Assembly: GCF_050699915.1 (NCBI RefSeq)
Contig: NZ_JBOHGA010000003.1
Span: 1 to 64,000, forward strand
Direction of reading: 5' to 3'
DNA length: 64,000 nucleotides
Origin: Actinophytocola sp050699915
Lineage (GTDB): Bacteria > Actinomycetota > Actinomycetes > Mycobacteriales > Pseudonocardiaceae
The notes under the pieces were generated by a model. It saw only the letters and a list, made by a program, of their open reading frames with translations. It made no database searches and had not been told where the DNA came from. Shown here in pieces: positions 49,652 to 58,324 of the stretch (the stretch's first letter is position 1; every line of letters starts with the position of its first letter). Position numbers and translations under genes: made by a program.

Positions 49652-50665
49652 TCAGCGTGAGCGGGAACGCCTGCCCCACAACAGGCCCAGCAGTGCGCCC
49701 GCGCCCAGCAGCCCCGCCGCATCGCGGGCACGTGGGCCGCTGCGCACCTCCAGCACCGGGCGGATCACCGCCGGCGGCGGCGGTTCCGGCGCGGCCGCAT
49801 GCAGGTTCTCCTTCGCGGTGGCCGTCCACGCCGTGATGAACAGCAGGAAACGCGACACCAGGTTCGCGAACACCAGCAGGCCGATGATCGGGCCGAACAG
49901 CACGCCCGTCGGCGACGTGGTGACGCTCGCCAGGAACACCGTGGCCAGCTGCTTGAGGATCTCGAAGCCGATCGCGGCCCCGATGGCGCCGCGAACCGCC
50001 GACCGGGCGCTCACCTTCTCCCGCGGCAGCCGGGAGATCACCCAGATGAACACCACCCAGTTCGCCGCGAGCGCCAGCGCGATCGTGGCCACTCGCAACA
50101 GGAACACCGCCCAGGCGTCGTCGTCCAGGCCCATCCAGTCGAGCAGCAGCGAGCCCAGCCCGCTGCCCGCCGCGGTCAGCCCGAACGAGATCGCCAGCGC
50201 CAAACCCAGTCCCAGCAGGGAAAGCAGGTCCGAGGCCGACTTCTTCAGGAACGGCACTTCCTTGTGCTCGATGCCCCACTGGGCGGTCAGCGCGTCGCGC
50301 AGGTTGCTCATCCAGCCCAGGCCCGAGTACGCGGCGGTCAGCAACCCGATCACGCCGACCGCGCCGCGTGACTCGATGGCCCCGTCGACGATGTCGTTCA
50401 CCATCTGCTCGAGACCGGGCGGCACCGCCGTGGTGATCGACTCCTTCAGGTTCTCCAGCTGCACCGGATCGCCGGCGACGACGAACCCGACGACCGCGAA
50501 CGCGATCATCACCATCGGGAACAGCGACAGCACGCTGAAGTACGTGATCGCGGCCGCGTAGTGGTTGCCGTTCCGCTCGGTGAACGCCTCGTACGCGCGC
50601 ACCAGGTGATCGAGCCACGGCCGCTGTCGACGTTGCCTGGCGAGCCAGGACTCCTTTTCCGCCAC
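49652..50665 (-). CDS. YihY/virulence factor BrkB family membrane protein
   Basis: 337 residues with six hydrophobic segments and the family opening YEAFTERNGNHYAAAITYFSVLSLFPMVM. The SRLPREKVSARSAVRGA loop and FGPIIGLLVFANLVSRFLL are also typical. Function of YihY proteins is unsettled (envelope or transport). It is followed closely upstream by trpS, a neighbour relation also seen in mycobacteria (Rv3335c and trpS, from memory). Confidence 0.92.
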   Translation of the reverse strand: MAEKESWLARQRRQRPWLDHLVRAYEAFTERNGNHYAAAITYFSVLSLFPMVMIAFAVVGFVVAGDPVQLENLKESITTAVPPGLEQMVNDIVDGAIESRGAVGVIGLLTAAYSGLGWMSNLRDALTAQWGIEHKEVPFLKKSASDLLSLLGLGLALAISFGLTAAGSGLGSLLLDWMGLDDDAWAVFLLRVATIALALAANWVVFIWVISRLPREKVSARSAVRGAIGAAIGFEILKQLATVFLASVTTSPTGVLFGPIIGLLVFANLVSRFLLFITAWTATAKENLHAAAPEPPPPAVIRPVLEVRSGPRARDAAGLLGAGALLGLLWGRRSRSR

Positions 50666-50715
50666 GGGTTCGACGCTATCCCGGCGATCGGCTCACCGCA
50701 GGGCGAAACGCCTGC

Positions 50716-51741
50716 TCAGCCGCCGGAAGCCGGCACGAACCCGATCTTGTCGTACGCGCGGGCAAGCGTGGTGGAGGTGACCTCGCGGGCCCGTTCGGCG
50801 CCGCGGGCGAGGATCTTGTCCAGCTCCGCGGTGTCGTCGAGGTAGTGGCGCACCCGCTCCTGGATCGGCGTCACGAAGTCCACGAGCACCTCGCCGACGG
50901 CCTTCTTGAGATCGCCGTAGCCCATGCCCGCGAACTCGCCGGCGATGTCGGCCAGCGGCCGGCCCGCGAGCGCGGAGTAGATCACCAGCAGGTTCGACAC
51001 GCCCGGCTTGTTCTCCGGGTCGTAGACGATCTCCCGGCCGGCGTCGGTGACCGCCGAGCGGATCTTCTTCGCCGACACCTTCGGATCGTCGAGCAGCTCG
51101 ACGATGCCGCCGGGCGAGGACGAGGACTTGCTCATCTTCGCGGTCGGGTCCTGCAGGTCGTAGATCTTGGCCGCTTCCTTGAGGATGTAGGGCTCCGGCA
51201 GCCGGAACGTCTTGCCGAACCGCGAGTTGAACCGCTGCGCGAGGTCGCGGGTGAGCTCGAGGTGCTGGCGCTGGTCCTCACCGACCGGCACGTAGGTCGC
51301 CTGGTAGGCGAGGATGTCCGCGGCCTGCAGCGCCGGGTAGCCGAAGAGCCCGAGGCTGATCCGCTCCGCCTGCTGCTTGGCCGACTTGTCCTTGAACTGC
51401 GTCATCCGGCTGGCCTCGCCGAAACCGGTGAGGCACTGCATCACCCAGCCGAGCTGCGCGTGCTCGGGCACGTGGCTCTGCACGAACAGTGTGGCGCGGT
51501 CGGGGTCGATGCCCAGCGCGAGCAGCTGCGCGGCCGAGACCCTGGTCCGCTTGCGCAGCAGCTTGGGGTCGTGGTCGACGGTGATCGCGTGCAGGTCGAC
51601 CACGCAGTAGAACGTGTCGTACTCCTCCTGCAGCGCCACCCACTGGCGCACCGCGCCGAGGTAGTTGCCGAGGTGGAACGAGTCCGCGGTGGGCTGGATC
51701 CCGGACAGCACCCGGGGAAGGGCCGCAGGTTGGGTCGACAC
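50716..51741 (-). CDS. trpS: Tryptophanyl-tRNA synthetase
   Basis: 341 residues, standard bacterial size. Charges tRNA(Trp). Class I signatures: SGIQPTADSFHLGNYLGAV (HIGH-like HLGN) and AKMSKSSSSPGG (KMSKS). The active-site DLHAITVDHDP and YPALQAADILAYQA, GEDQRQHLELTRDLAQRFN blocks are complete. It is an essential housekeeping gene and is the only trpS in view; ATG 51741 is the natural start (MSTQPAALPRVLSGIQPT). Confidence 0.97.
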   Translation of the reverse strand: MSTQPAALPRVLSGIQPTADSFHLGNYLGAVRQWVALQEEYDTFYCVVDLHAITVDHDPKLLRKRTRVSAAQLLALGIDPDRATLFVQSHVPEHAQLGWVMQCLTGFGEASRMTQFKDKSAKQQAERISLGLFGYPALQAADILAYQATYVPVGEDQRQHLELTRDLAQRFNSRFGKTFRLPEPYILKEAAKIYDLQDPTAKMSKSSSSPGGIVELLDDPKVSAKKIRSAVTDAGREIVYDPENKPGVSNLLVIYSALAGRPLADIAGEFAGMGYGDLKKAVGEVLVDFVTPIQERVRHYLDDTAELDKILARGAERAREVTSTTLARAYDKIGFVPASGG

Positions 51742-51783
51742 GGGCCGATTCTCGCAGAAGCGCCTGACCGGGCGGCGGCGGCG

Positions 51784-52125
51784 TCAGGCCGCGCGCTCGC
51801 CGGCGCGCTGCTCCACGGCCTGGCGGGCGACCCGCATCGCGGCGGCCGCGTCCCGCCGGCGGTGCCGCAGCAGTCCGATGATCAACCCGCCGAAACCGAC
51901 GACCACGGCCGCGATGCCCACCGGACCCGCGAAGCCGAAGGAGGCGCCCTCCGCGGCGACGCTCTCGTCGACGGCGGCCGTCGAGGCCGCGGCCGACTGC
52001 GCCATCGCCGCCAGCGCGACGCCGGCCAGAGCGGGGACCAGGGTCATGACAACGCTCATCCGAACCAGCTTGCTCGTCACAGCCGCCCGCGTGCGGGCGG
52101 CCTTCAGGGCAACACGGTTGCGCAC
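51784..52125 (-). CDS. Small membrane protein, unknown function
   Basis: 113 residues from GTG 52125, chosen for the perfect AGGAGG 7 bases upstream (an ATG at 52149 lies before this site). A basic N-terminus is followed by a signal-like hydrophobic segment (MTLVPALAGVALAAMAQSAAAS), a short acidic loop, and a membrane segment (VGIAAVVVGFGGLIIGLL) with a basic tail. This is an exported or double-spanning protein without recognisable domains. It lies 42 bases upstream of trpS on the same strand and may be co-transcribed. Confidence 0.65.
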   Translation of the reverse strand: MRNRVALKAARTRAAVTSKLVRMSVVMTLVPALAGVALAAMAQSAAASTAAVDESVAAEGASFGFAGPVGIAAVVVGFGGLIIGLLRHRRRDAAAAMRVARQAVEQRAGERAA

Positions 52126-52270
52126 TGCTGCGCCTCCTGCGCTCGTCACCGAAGTTGTCCCCCGGACAGGGGGCCGTGGGTCGGAAACCTACTGACCGTG
52201 GCTGCCCGTGAAGGCGCCGTTAGTCCGATCGGTCAACGCGGTGAAGATTAGACCCGACATGTGCGCGCCA

Positions 52271-52954
52271 TCACGCGGGGGGTGCCGCCGGGCGGCCGTC
52301 CCCGGTGCGCTCCGCGGAGCGCACCCAACCCCGCCGCTCGCCCTCGTCGATCAGAACCAGCGCGGCCTCGCCGAGCGCCGCGGAGGCCGCTCCGATGTGC
52401 GCCTTGCGGGCCCGCACGGCGTCTGCGGTGACGCCCGGCGTGCGCCAGGTCCCGCCGCCGGCCATCCAGTTGAGCAGCAACGGCTCGAGCCGGTCCATGC
52501 CCTTGGCGAACCGCGACTCTGGCGTCTCCCGGGCCTCGAACTCGTCCCAGAGCGCGCGCAGCTCGCGAGCCTGGTCGCCGGGCAGCAGCCCGAAGAGCCG
52601 GTCGGCGGCGGCCTGCTCGCGGGCCTCCTGGGTCCGCGCGCCGACGTCGTCGTAGAGCGGCGTGTCCCCCGCGTGGATCTCGACGAGATCGTGCACGACG
52701 ACGAGCTTGACCGTGTGCCCGACGTCGATCGGCTCGTCGGCGTGCTCCGCGAGCAGGATCACCATGAGCGCGAGGTGCCAGGAGTGCTCGGCGTCGTTCT
52801 CCCGCCGCGAAGCGGCGGCCAGCGGCGACTGGCGCAGGACGGTCTTGAGCCGGTCGACCTCGACGACGAACCTGAGCTGCGCGGCGATGCGCGGGTCGAG
52901 CGCGTCGGGCAGCGGGTTGCGGTCGGTCAGCAGCGGTTCCCGGGCGACATCCAC
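52271..52954 (-). CDS. HD domain phosphohydrolase (YfbR-like)
   Basis: 227 residues from GTG 52954. Metal-dependent HD-superfamily hydrolase with RRENDAEHSWHLALM (His-Asp-type first motif) and VVHDLVEIHAGDTPLYD (HD motif), then EAREQAAADRLFGLL. This arrangement is that of the HD_3/YfbR 5'-deoxynucleotidase-like group, which dephosphorylates deoxynucleoside monophosphates. The C-terminal 40 residues are variable. It is divergent from the MBL-fold gene. Function is inferred from family only. Confidence 0.88.
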   Translation of the reverse strand: MDVAREPLLTDRNPLPDALDPRIAAQLRFVVEVDRLKTVLRQSPLAAASRRENDAEHSWHLALMVILLAEHADEPIDVGHTVKLVVVHDLVEIHAGDTPLYDDVGARTQEAREQAAADRLFGLLPGDQARELRALWDEFEARETPESRFAKGMDRLEPLLLNWMAGGGTWRTPGVTADAVRARKAHIGAASAALGEAALVLIDEGERRGWVRSAERTGDGRPAAPPA

Positions 52955-53011
52955 GTGCGCGACCCTCTCAACCGGCGGCGCCCGCGGGCAACCGCGTTAC
53001 GGTGCCGTCCC

Positions 53012-53743
53012 GTGAAGGTCACCGTCCTCGGCTCGTGCGCCGCCTGGCCGGAGCCCGGCCGCGCGTGCAGCGGCTACCTCGTGGAGCACGACGGCTTCCG
53101 CCTCGTCCTCGACCTCGGCTTCGCGACGCTGCCGCGGCTGCTTCGGTACTGCCCCGGCGGAACCGTCGACGCGGTCGTCATCACCCACCGGCACAGCGAC
53201 CACTGCGTGGACCTCAACGGCCTGCTGCGGGTGCGCCACTACGGCGAGCGCACGCTGCCGCGAGTCCCGCTGCTGTGCCCGCCGGACGTGGCGGAGCTGG
53301 TCGACACGCTCGAGCCGCAGCCGCGGCTGGCGGAGCTCTTCGACGTCGGTGAGCTGCCCGGCAGCCATCGGGTGGGTCCGTTCCACGTCGACGGCATCGA
53401 CCTGCCGCACTTCGTACCCAACACCGGCATTCGGCTCACCACGGCGAGCCGCACGCTCGCCTACACCGGCGACACCGGCCCGGATCCGCAGCTGGCCGAG
53501 CTGGGCGCGGACGCGGACCTCTACATCATGGAGGCGACGCTGCAGGCCGAGCCGGAGCCCGGCGAGCCGAGGCGGCTGCTGACCGCGCGCGAGGCCGGCC
53601 AATGGGCGACGGAGGCGAACGCCCGCCGGCTGCTGCTCACCCACTTCTGGCCGGGCAGCGACCGCGGCGTGTCGCTGCGCCAGGCGGCGGAGACCTTCGG
53701 CGGCGAGATCCTCGCCGCCGAGGAGGACCTGGTGATCGAGTAG
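53012..53743 (+). CDS. MBL-fold metallo-hydrolase
   Basis: 243 residues from GTG 53012. Beta-lactamase-fold hydrolase: VTVLGSCAAWPEPGRACSGYLVEHDGF, broken by the zinc motif THRHSDHC, then LPHFVPNTGIRL, LAYTGDTGPDP and LLLTHFWPGSD. The opening and the THRHSDH spacing resemble RNase Z/AttM-like small hydrolases, so phosphodiester or lactone substrates are both possible. An -10-like TTACGG just upstream fits a leaderless transcript. It ends 7 bases before the convergent LysR gene. Confidence 0.88.
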   Translation: MKVTVLGSCAAWPEPGRACSGYLVEHDGFRLVLDLGFATLPRLLRYCPGGTVDAVVITHRHSDHCVDLNGLLRVRHYGERTLPRVPLLCPPDVAELVDTLEPQPRLAELFDVGELPGSHRVGPFHVDGIDLPHFVPNTGIRLTTASRTLAYTGDTGPDPQLAELGADADLYIMEATLQAEPEPGEPRRLLTAREAGQWATEANARRLLLTHFWPGSDRGVSLRQAAETFGGEILAAEEDLVIE

Positions 53744-53750
53744 GCCACAC

Positions 53751-54644
53751 TCAGATCTGCCCGGCCTGTTCGGCCTGCTCGGCCACGGCGAGGAACCGCG
53801 ACAGGACGGGCGAAGGGCTGTCGGCGGACCAGGCCAGCGCCAGCTCCCACAACGGCAGGTCGTCGCTGATCGGCCGGTAGACGACGGACTGCTCGGCGGT
53901 CGGCGGGGTCGGCGCGATCAGCAGGGACACCCCGAGCCCGGCCGCGACGAGCGACACGATCGTCTGCACGCCGGCGGCCTCCTGGACGACCCGCGGCGAG
54001 AACCCGGCCGCCAGGCAGTGGCCGATGATCGAGTCCTGCACGGACGGGCCGAACGCGCGGGTGTAGAGCACGAACGACTCGTCGGCGAGCGCGGCCAGCG
54101 GCAGGCTCTCGCGCTCGGCGAGCGGGTGCCTGGCCGGCAGCGCGGCGACCAGCGGGTCGCGGGAGACGACCCGGGTGTTCAGGGTCGGCTCGGAGATGGG
54201 CGGGCGGAGCAGGCCGACGTCGGCCTCGCCCGCCCGCAGCGCCGCGACCTGGCGGAGGGTCGTCATGTTCTCCACGTCGAGGGCGACGTCCGGGTACGCG
54301 GCCCGGAAGGCGACCAGCAGCCGGGGCAGGGCCTCGAAGGTGGCGGACTGGACGAAGCGCAGCCGCAGCGTGCCGAGCTCGCCGCGGTGGGCCCGCTGCG
54401 CGTCGCGGGCCGCCTCGTCCGCGCGACGCACGATCTCCCGGGCCGCGCCGAGGAAGACCTCGCCGGCCGGGGACAGCCCGAACCTGCGCTTGACGCGGGT
54501 GAACAGCGGCACGCCGACGTCCCGTTCGAGTGCGGCGAGCTGGCGGCTCAGCGACGGCTGGGTCAGGTGCAGCCGGGTCGCGGCGCGGCCGACGTGCAGT
54601 TCCTCCGCGGTGACGACGAACGACCGGAGGTGGCGGAGTTCCAC
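53751..54644 (-). CDS. LysR family transcriptional regulator
   Basis: 297 residues from GTG 54644, giving the canonical VELRHLRSFVVTAEELHVGRAA start; ATGs at 54653 and 54656 lie on top of the AGGA site and are less likely. Helix-turn-helix TRLHLTQPSLSRQLAALERDVGVPLF, then the substrate-binding domain (LRLRFVQSATFEALPRLLVAFRAAYPD, split here). Such regulators respond to small aromatic or acidic effectors. It is divergent from the short gene at 54.8 kb, which may be its target. The effector is unknown. Confidence 0.9.
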   Translation of the reverse strand: MELRHLRSFVVTAEELHVGRAATRLHLTQPSLSRQLAALERDVGVPLFTRVKRRFGLSPAGEVFLGAAREIVRRADEAARDAQRAHRGELGTLRLRFVQSATFEALPRLLVAFRAAYPDVALDVENMTTLRQVAALRAGEADVGLLRPPISEPTLNTRVVSRDPLVAALPARHPLAERESLPLAALADESFVLYTRAFGPSVQDSIIGHCLAAGFSPRVVQEAAGVQTIVSLVAAGLGVSLLIAPTPPTAEQSVVYRPISDDLPLWELALAWSADSPSPVLSRFLAVAEQAEQAGQI

Positions 54645-54690
54645 AGCACACATCATTCCTGATGTGCATGAGATGAGCCAAATAGTTGCA

Positions 54691-54720
54691 TTGGACGTAT
54701 CGACGGCGGCGACCTAGCGT
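54691..54720 (+). promoter_or_regulatory. Probable promoter upstream of the short divergent gene
   Basis: TTGGAC (54691-54696) and TAGCGT (54715-54720) with 18-base spacing, in the 139-base spacer between the LysR gene and a short divergent gene. This is the usual place for a LysR-controlled promoter, though I could not recognise a clear T-N11-A operator. Confidence 0.45.
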
Positions 54721-54783
54721 CGATGGTGTCGAGGTACCTCACCAGCACGCATCACTTGTCTGCCAACGAAAGCGAGTCGAACG

Positions 54784-55011
54784 ATGTCCGTCGTCATCCC
54801 GCCGCACCTTGTCACCGACGCCACGCGCGGGCTGGCGTGGTCCGCTTTGCCGAACGCGCCCGTCGAACCGGACGACCCACCGCCGCGCCGGCGCGTCCGC
54901 GGGTTCCTCCGCGCCGCGTTCAGAGCCGTGTTCCGCAAACCGGCGAGCACACCGGCCGGCACGCCGCCGGCTCGGCCCGCGCCGCTGCGGCCGCAGGCCG
55001 ACCGCTGCTAG
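54784..55011 (+). CDS. Short basic Pro-rich protein, unknown
   Basis: 75 residues from ATG 54784. Composition is Pro, Arg and Ala rich (PPPRRRVRGFLRAAFRAVF), with no membrane segment or domain I recognise. The ribosome binding site is weak (GAAAGCGAG). Support comes from the promoter pair upstream, good codon use and a terminator at the end. It is divergent from the LysR gene. Confidence 0.5.
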   Translation: MSVVIPPHLVTDATRGLAWSALPNAPVEPDDPPPRRRVRGFLRAAFRAVFRKPASTPAGTPPARPAPLRPQADRC

Positions 55012-55028
55012 CGGGGACCGGCTAGCAG
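55005..55028. terminator. Bidirectional hairpin spanning two stop codons
   Basis: Perfect 8-bp arms CTGCTAGC and GCTAGCAG with an 8-base loop. The plus-strand stop (TAG 55009-55011) and the stop of the minus-strand gene (55022-55024) both lie in the arms, as at 22.38 kb. Confidence 0.65.
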
Positions 55029-55360
55029 TCGCGACCCTCGACTGTCACGACGTACTCGCTGGAGACCCAGCGGCCCTCGTCGAGCTTGCGGAAGCCGTTC
55101 TGTTCGACTTTCTGCGCGTCGGCCTGGTCGCCGCTGTCCAGCGTGCCGACGATGTTGTTCGGGTTCAACGCGGGGGCGGAGCGGATGTTGAGATCGTCGA
55201 CGGTCGCCTCGACGCGGCACTGCGTGGTGCTCGACGTGGTGTCCGCACCGTCCTTGCCGTCCCCGCGCCGCTGCTCGGAGCCCATGGCGTAGAGCCAGAG
55301 CACGCCGACCAGCAACCCTGCCGCGATCAGGGTGCGCTTACCGGACCACTTGATCTTCAC
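55022..55360 (-). CDS. Membrane-anchored SH3-domain protein
   Basis: 112 residues from GTG 55360, with GGGAG 8 bases upstream; longer open frame upstream is poor. A basic start (KIKWSGKR), one membrane segment (TLIAAGLLVGVLWLYAMG), then a bacterial SH3-like domain with RVEATVDDLNIRSAP and GRWVSSEYVVTVEG, and Cys residues at both ends of the domain that could form a disulfide. SH3b domains bind peptidoglycan or peptides; this protein probably sits on the outer face of the membrane. It stands between the icd terminator and the short gene. Confidence 0.8.
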   Translation of the reverse strand: MKIKWSGKRTLIAAGLLVGVLWLYAMGSEQRRGDGKDGADTTSSTTQCRVEATVDDLNIRSAPALNPNNIVGTLDSGDQADAQKVEQNGFRKLDEGRWVSSEYVVTVEGRDC

Positions 55361-55514
55361 TGTGACCGCTCCCGACAGCCCTGTGGTTGCCTGCCCACCA
55401 GATATAACCCAGCTCGCTCGCGTTTGGAACGTGACACCCGGCGAACCACTCGCAGGATGCAACGCCCGGGCGACCGACCGCACTGTCCGTCACAGCACGT
55501 GCAGATGCGATGTA

Positions 55515-55551
55515 CGGCGCGTTCCCGCCGCTGACCGCGGGGAACGCGCCG
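55515..55551 (-). terminator. Terminator after icd
   Basis: In the spacer between icd and the SH3 gene, a perfect 12-bp stem (CGGCGCGTTCCC / GGGAACGCGCCG) with a 13-base loop, 49 bases beyond the icd stop. The icd stop itself (55600-55602) sits in a short tandem repeat of about 13 bases, GGCAGCGTCGCTA, occurring twice at about 55576-55602. Confidence 0.75.
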
Positions 55552-55599
55552 CACACCGATCTGTCAGGTGCCACTAGGCAGCGTCGCTAGGCAGCGTCG

Positions 55600-56820
55600 C
55601 TAGGCCGAGGCCATGCGCTGCCGGAGGTTGTCGTCCAGCGTCGCGAGGAACTCCTCGGTGGACTGGAACGCCTGGTCCTTGCCGACCAGCAGGGCCAGGT
55701 CCTTGGTCATCTTGCCGCTCTCGACCGTCTCGATGATCACCCGCTCGAGCGTCTCGGCGAACCCGACGACCTCGGGCGTCGAGTCCTGCTTGCCGCGTGC
55801 CTCGAGCCCGCGCGTCCAGGCGTAGATCGACGCGATCGGGTTGGTCGAGGTCGGCTTGCCCTGCTGGTGCTGGCGGAAGTGCCGGGTGACCGTGCCGTGC
55901 GCGGCCTCGGCCTCGACCTTGCCGTCCGGCGTCATCAGCACCGAGGTCATCAGGCCGAGCGAGCCGAAGCCCTGCGCGACCGTGTCGGACTGGACGTCGC
56001 CGTCGTAGTTCTTGCAGGCCCAGACGTAGCCGCCCTCCCACTTGAGCGCGGCGGCGACCATGTCGTCGATGAGCCGGTGCTCGTAGGTCAGGCCCGCGGC
56101 GTCGAAGTCGCTCTTGAACTCGGCCTCGAAGATCTCCGCGAACACGTCCTTGAACATGCCGTCGTAGGCCTTGAGGATCGTGTTCTTGGTCGACATGTAC
56201 AGCGGGTACTTGCGCTCCAGCGCGTAGCGCATCGACGAGCGCGCGAAGTCCTCGATCGACTTGCGGTAGTTGTACATCCCGACCGCGACGCCGCCGCCCT
56301 CCGGGAAGTTGGCGACCTCGAACTCCATCGGCTCGCCGCCGTCGGCCGGCTGGTAGCTGACCGTGAGCGTGCCGGGGCCGGGCACCTTGAAGTCGGTGGC
56401 CTTGTACTGGTCGCCGTGCGCGTGGCGGCCGATGATGATCGGCTTCGTCCAGCCCGGCACCAGCCGCGGGATGTTGGAGATGACGATCGGCTCGCGGAAG
56501 ATCACGCCGCCGAGGATGTTGCGGATCGTGCCGTTGGGGCTGCGCCACATCTTCTTGAGGCCGAACTCCTCGACGCGGGCCTCGTCCGGGGTGATCGTCG
56601 CGCACTTCACGCCGACCCCGTGCCGGGCGATGGCGTTCGCCGCGTCCACGGTGACCTGGTCGTCGGTCGCGTCCCGGTGCTCGATGCCCAGGTCGTAGTA
56701 GTCCAGGTCGACGTCCAGGTACGGGTGGACCAGCTTGTCCTTGATGAACTGCCAGATGATGCGGGTCATCTCGTCGCCGTCGAGCTCGACGATCGTGCCC
56801 TCGACCTTGATCTTGGCCAT
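55600..56820 (-). CDS. icd: NADP-dependent isocitrate dehydrogenase
   Basis: 406 residues, homodimeric (eukaryote-like, type II) isocitrate dehydrogenase of the TCA cycle, producing 2-oxoglutarate and NADPH. Blocks: VELDGDEMTRIIW, KKMWRSPNGTIRNILGG (substrate-binding), GRHAHGDQYKATDF, the metal-binding DDMVAAALK, and the NADPH segment AHGTVTRHFRQHQQG. ATG 56820 starts MAKIKVEGTIVELDG. Single, complete gene with its own terminator; the mycobacterial homologue icd1 (Rv3339c, from memory) also lies close to trpS. Confidence 0.97.
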   Translation of the reverse strand: MAKIKVEGTIVELDGDEMTRIIWQFIKDKLVHPYLDVDLDYYDLGIEHRDATDDQVTVDAANAIARHGVGVKCATITPDEARVEEFGLKKMWRSPNGTIRNILGGVIFREPIVISNIPRLVPGWTKPIIIGRHAHGDQYKATDFKVPGPGTLTVSYQPADGGEPMEFEVANFPEGGGVAVGMYNYRKSIEDFARSSMRYALERKYPLYMSTKNTILKAYDGMFKDVFAEIFEAEFKSDFDAAGLTYEHRLIDDMVAAALKWEGGYVWACKNYDGDVQSDTVAQGFGSLGLMTSVLMTPDGKVEAEAAHGTVTRHFRQHQQGKPTSTNPIASIYAWTRGLEARGKQDSTPEVVGFAETLERVIIETVESGKMTKDLALLVGKDQAFQSTEEFLATLDDNLRQRMASA

Positions 56821-56911
56821 CTGCCGGGATGCTCCTCTCGCGTCGTCGTCGCGCGTATTACCTGTCTCAGCCGACCCAAACGGTACACGCGTACTGCTGC
56901 ATCATGGGGGC

Positions 56912-57709
56912 ATGCCCCTGCACCCCGACCTCGTGCCGGTCGCCGACCCCTCGGTCGGCGACTGGATCCTGCCGCGGTTCGGCGACGACGAAGGCACGGT
57001 CGGCGCCACCGTGCCGCAGGGTTACGAGACGTACGCCCGGGTGCTCCACCCCGTCGACCGCGGCAGCGAGGGCCCACACCTCACCTGGGCCGAGGTCTGC
57101 CGCCGCACCGGCCGCGTCCCGCACGCGCTCGCGCAGTGGCACGCCGTGGCCCAAGGCGACACCGGGACGTGGGACGACGGCGTGCCCCAGGAGGGCAACC
57201 TCGACCCGACCGCGCTCACATTGCTGCTCGACATCCTGGCTCCGGTCACCGGCGACCAGGACTGCTTCCACGCACTGTGGGACGGCTGGGGCTGGTTCCA
57301 CGGGGAGGCCATGGCCGTGCTCACGGCGAGCGACGAGCCGGAGCCACCGTTCGAGTCGCCGAAGACCGGGCCCGGCATGCCCCCGGAGGTCCTGGCCCTG
57401 CCCCGGCTGCGCCTGCCCCACCGCGAGTACCTGCTGTTCCGCGGCCCGCTGCGCGCGGCGCTGAAGATGGGCCGGCAGAGCCCGTTTTTCGGCTTCGTCC
57501 CGCAGTCGCCGAGCCTGCTGTGGCCGGTCGACCATGCGTGGTGCGTCGCCACCGAGATCGACTTCGACTCCACGCTCGTCGGAGGCGACGCGGAGCTCGT
57601 GGCCGCGGTGCTCGACGCGCCGGGGCTCGAGGCGTGGCCCGTCGCGCCGGGCGACCGGCTCACCTACCGCAGTGACCAGCTCAATGGCGGGCCGACCACT
57701 CCTCGTTGA
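56912..57709 (+). CDS. Conserved actinobacterial protein of unknown function
   Basis: 265 residues from ATG 56912, divergent from icd by 91 bases. No signal peptide or membrane segment and no motif I can name; sequence features are VGDWILPRFGDDEGTVGATVPQGYET (broken by GDD), LTWAEVCRRTGRVPHALAQWHAV and LPHREYLLFRGPLRAALKMG. Many such proteins occur next to or within GNAT and repair gene groups. It converges with the GNAT gene and overlaps it by 29 bases, so both use the same 3' DNA. Confidence 0.75.
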   Translation: MPLHPDLVPVADPSVGDWILPRFGDDEGTVGATVPQGYETYARVLHPVDRGSEGPHLTWAEVCRRTGRVPHALAQWHAVAQGDTGTWDDGVPQEGNLDPTALTLLLDILAPVTGDQDCFHALWDGWGWFHGEAMAVLTASDEPEPPFESPKTGPGMPPEVLALPRLRLPHREYLLFRGPLRAALKMGRQSPFFGFVPQSPSLLWPVDHAWCVATEIDFDSTLVGGDAELVAAVLDAPGLEAWPVAPGDRLTYRSDQLNGGPTTPR

Positions 57710-58241
57710 GCATCGCGAAGACCAACTCGTCGGTCCACTCGCCCTTCACGATCTCGTTCTGCACGAAGTGCGCCTCGCGTCGCATGCCGAGCTTCGCCAT
57801 CAACCTCGCCGACGCCTCGTTGCGCCCGTCGCAGCGCCCGATGATCCGGTGCAGCCCGAGCCGCTCGAACCCCAGCCGCAGCATCTCGATCGCGGCCTCT
57901 CCCGCGTAGCCGCGGCCGTGGAACGCGGGGTTGAACACGAAGCCGAACTCGCCCAGCGCGTGCTCCTCGGAACGCCATCCGAGGTTCACCTCGCCGACGA
58001 GCTCGCCGGTCTCGCGCAGCAGCACGGCGAGGACGAGGGTGTCGCCCTCCCGCGCCAGCGCCGGCGTGGAGATCCGCCGGTGGAGCGTCTCCGCCGTCGC
58101 CGCGCGGTCGCGCGGGTCCCAGTAGAGGTAGCGGGTGACCTCGGGCAGGGCCTGGTAGGCGTGGAGCGCGTCGAGGTCCTCCTCGGTGAACGGGCGCAGG
58201 ATCAGGCGGTCGGTGATGATCGGGTACGAAGGCCGCAGCAC
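57681..58241 (-). CDS. GNAT family N-acetyltransferase (RimJ/RimL type)
   Basis: 186 residues. Acetyl-CoA-dependent acetyltransferase: TDRLILRPFTEEDLDALHAY, the acetyl-CoA pyrophosphate loop AFHGRGYAGEAAIEML, then LGLHRIIGRCDGRNEASARLMAKLGMRREAHF. Target (ribosomal protein or antibiotic) unknown. The gene is complete, transcribed toward the hypothetical gene and overlapping its end by 29 bases. Confidence 0.9.
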   Translation of the reverse strand: MLRPSYPIITDRLILRPFTEEDLDALHAYQALPEVTRYLYWDPRDRAATAETLHRRISTPALAREGDTLVLAVLLRETGELVGEVNLGWRSEEHALGEFGFVFNPAFHGRGYAGEAAIEMLRLGFERLGLHRIIGRCDGRNEASARLMAKLGMRREAHFVQNEIVKGEWTDELVFAMLNEEWSARH

Positions 58242-58324
58242 CCCGTCAACATAGCCAGCGACACCGACGGTTCGCGGCTCGAAGTTGCGCGCTGGGCGAA
58301 CGTGGCCCGTGCCATGATGACCGC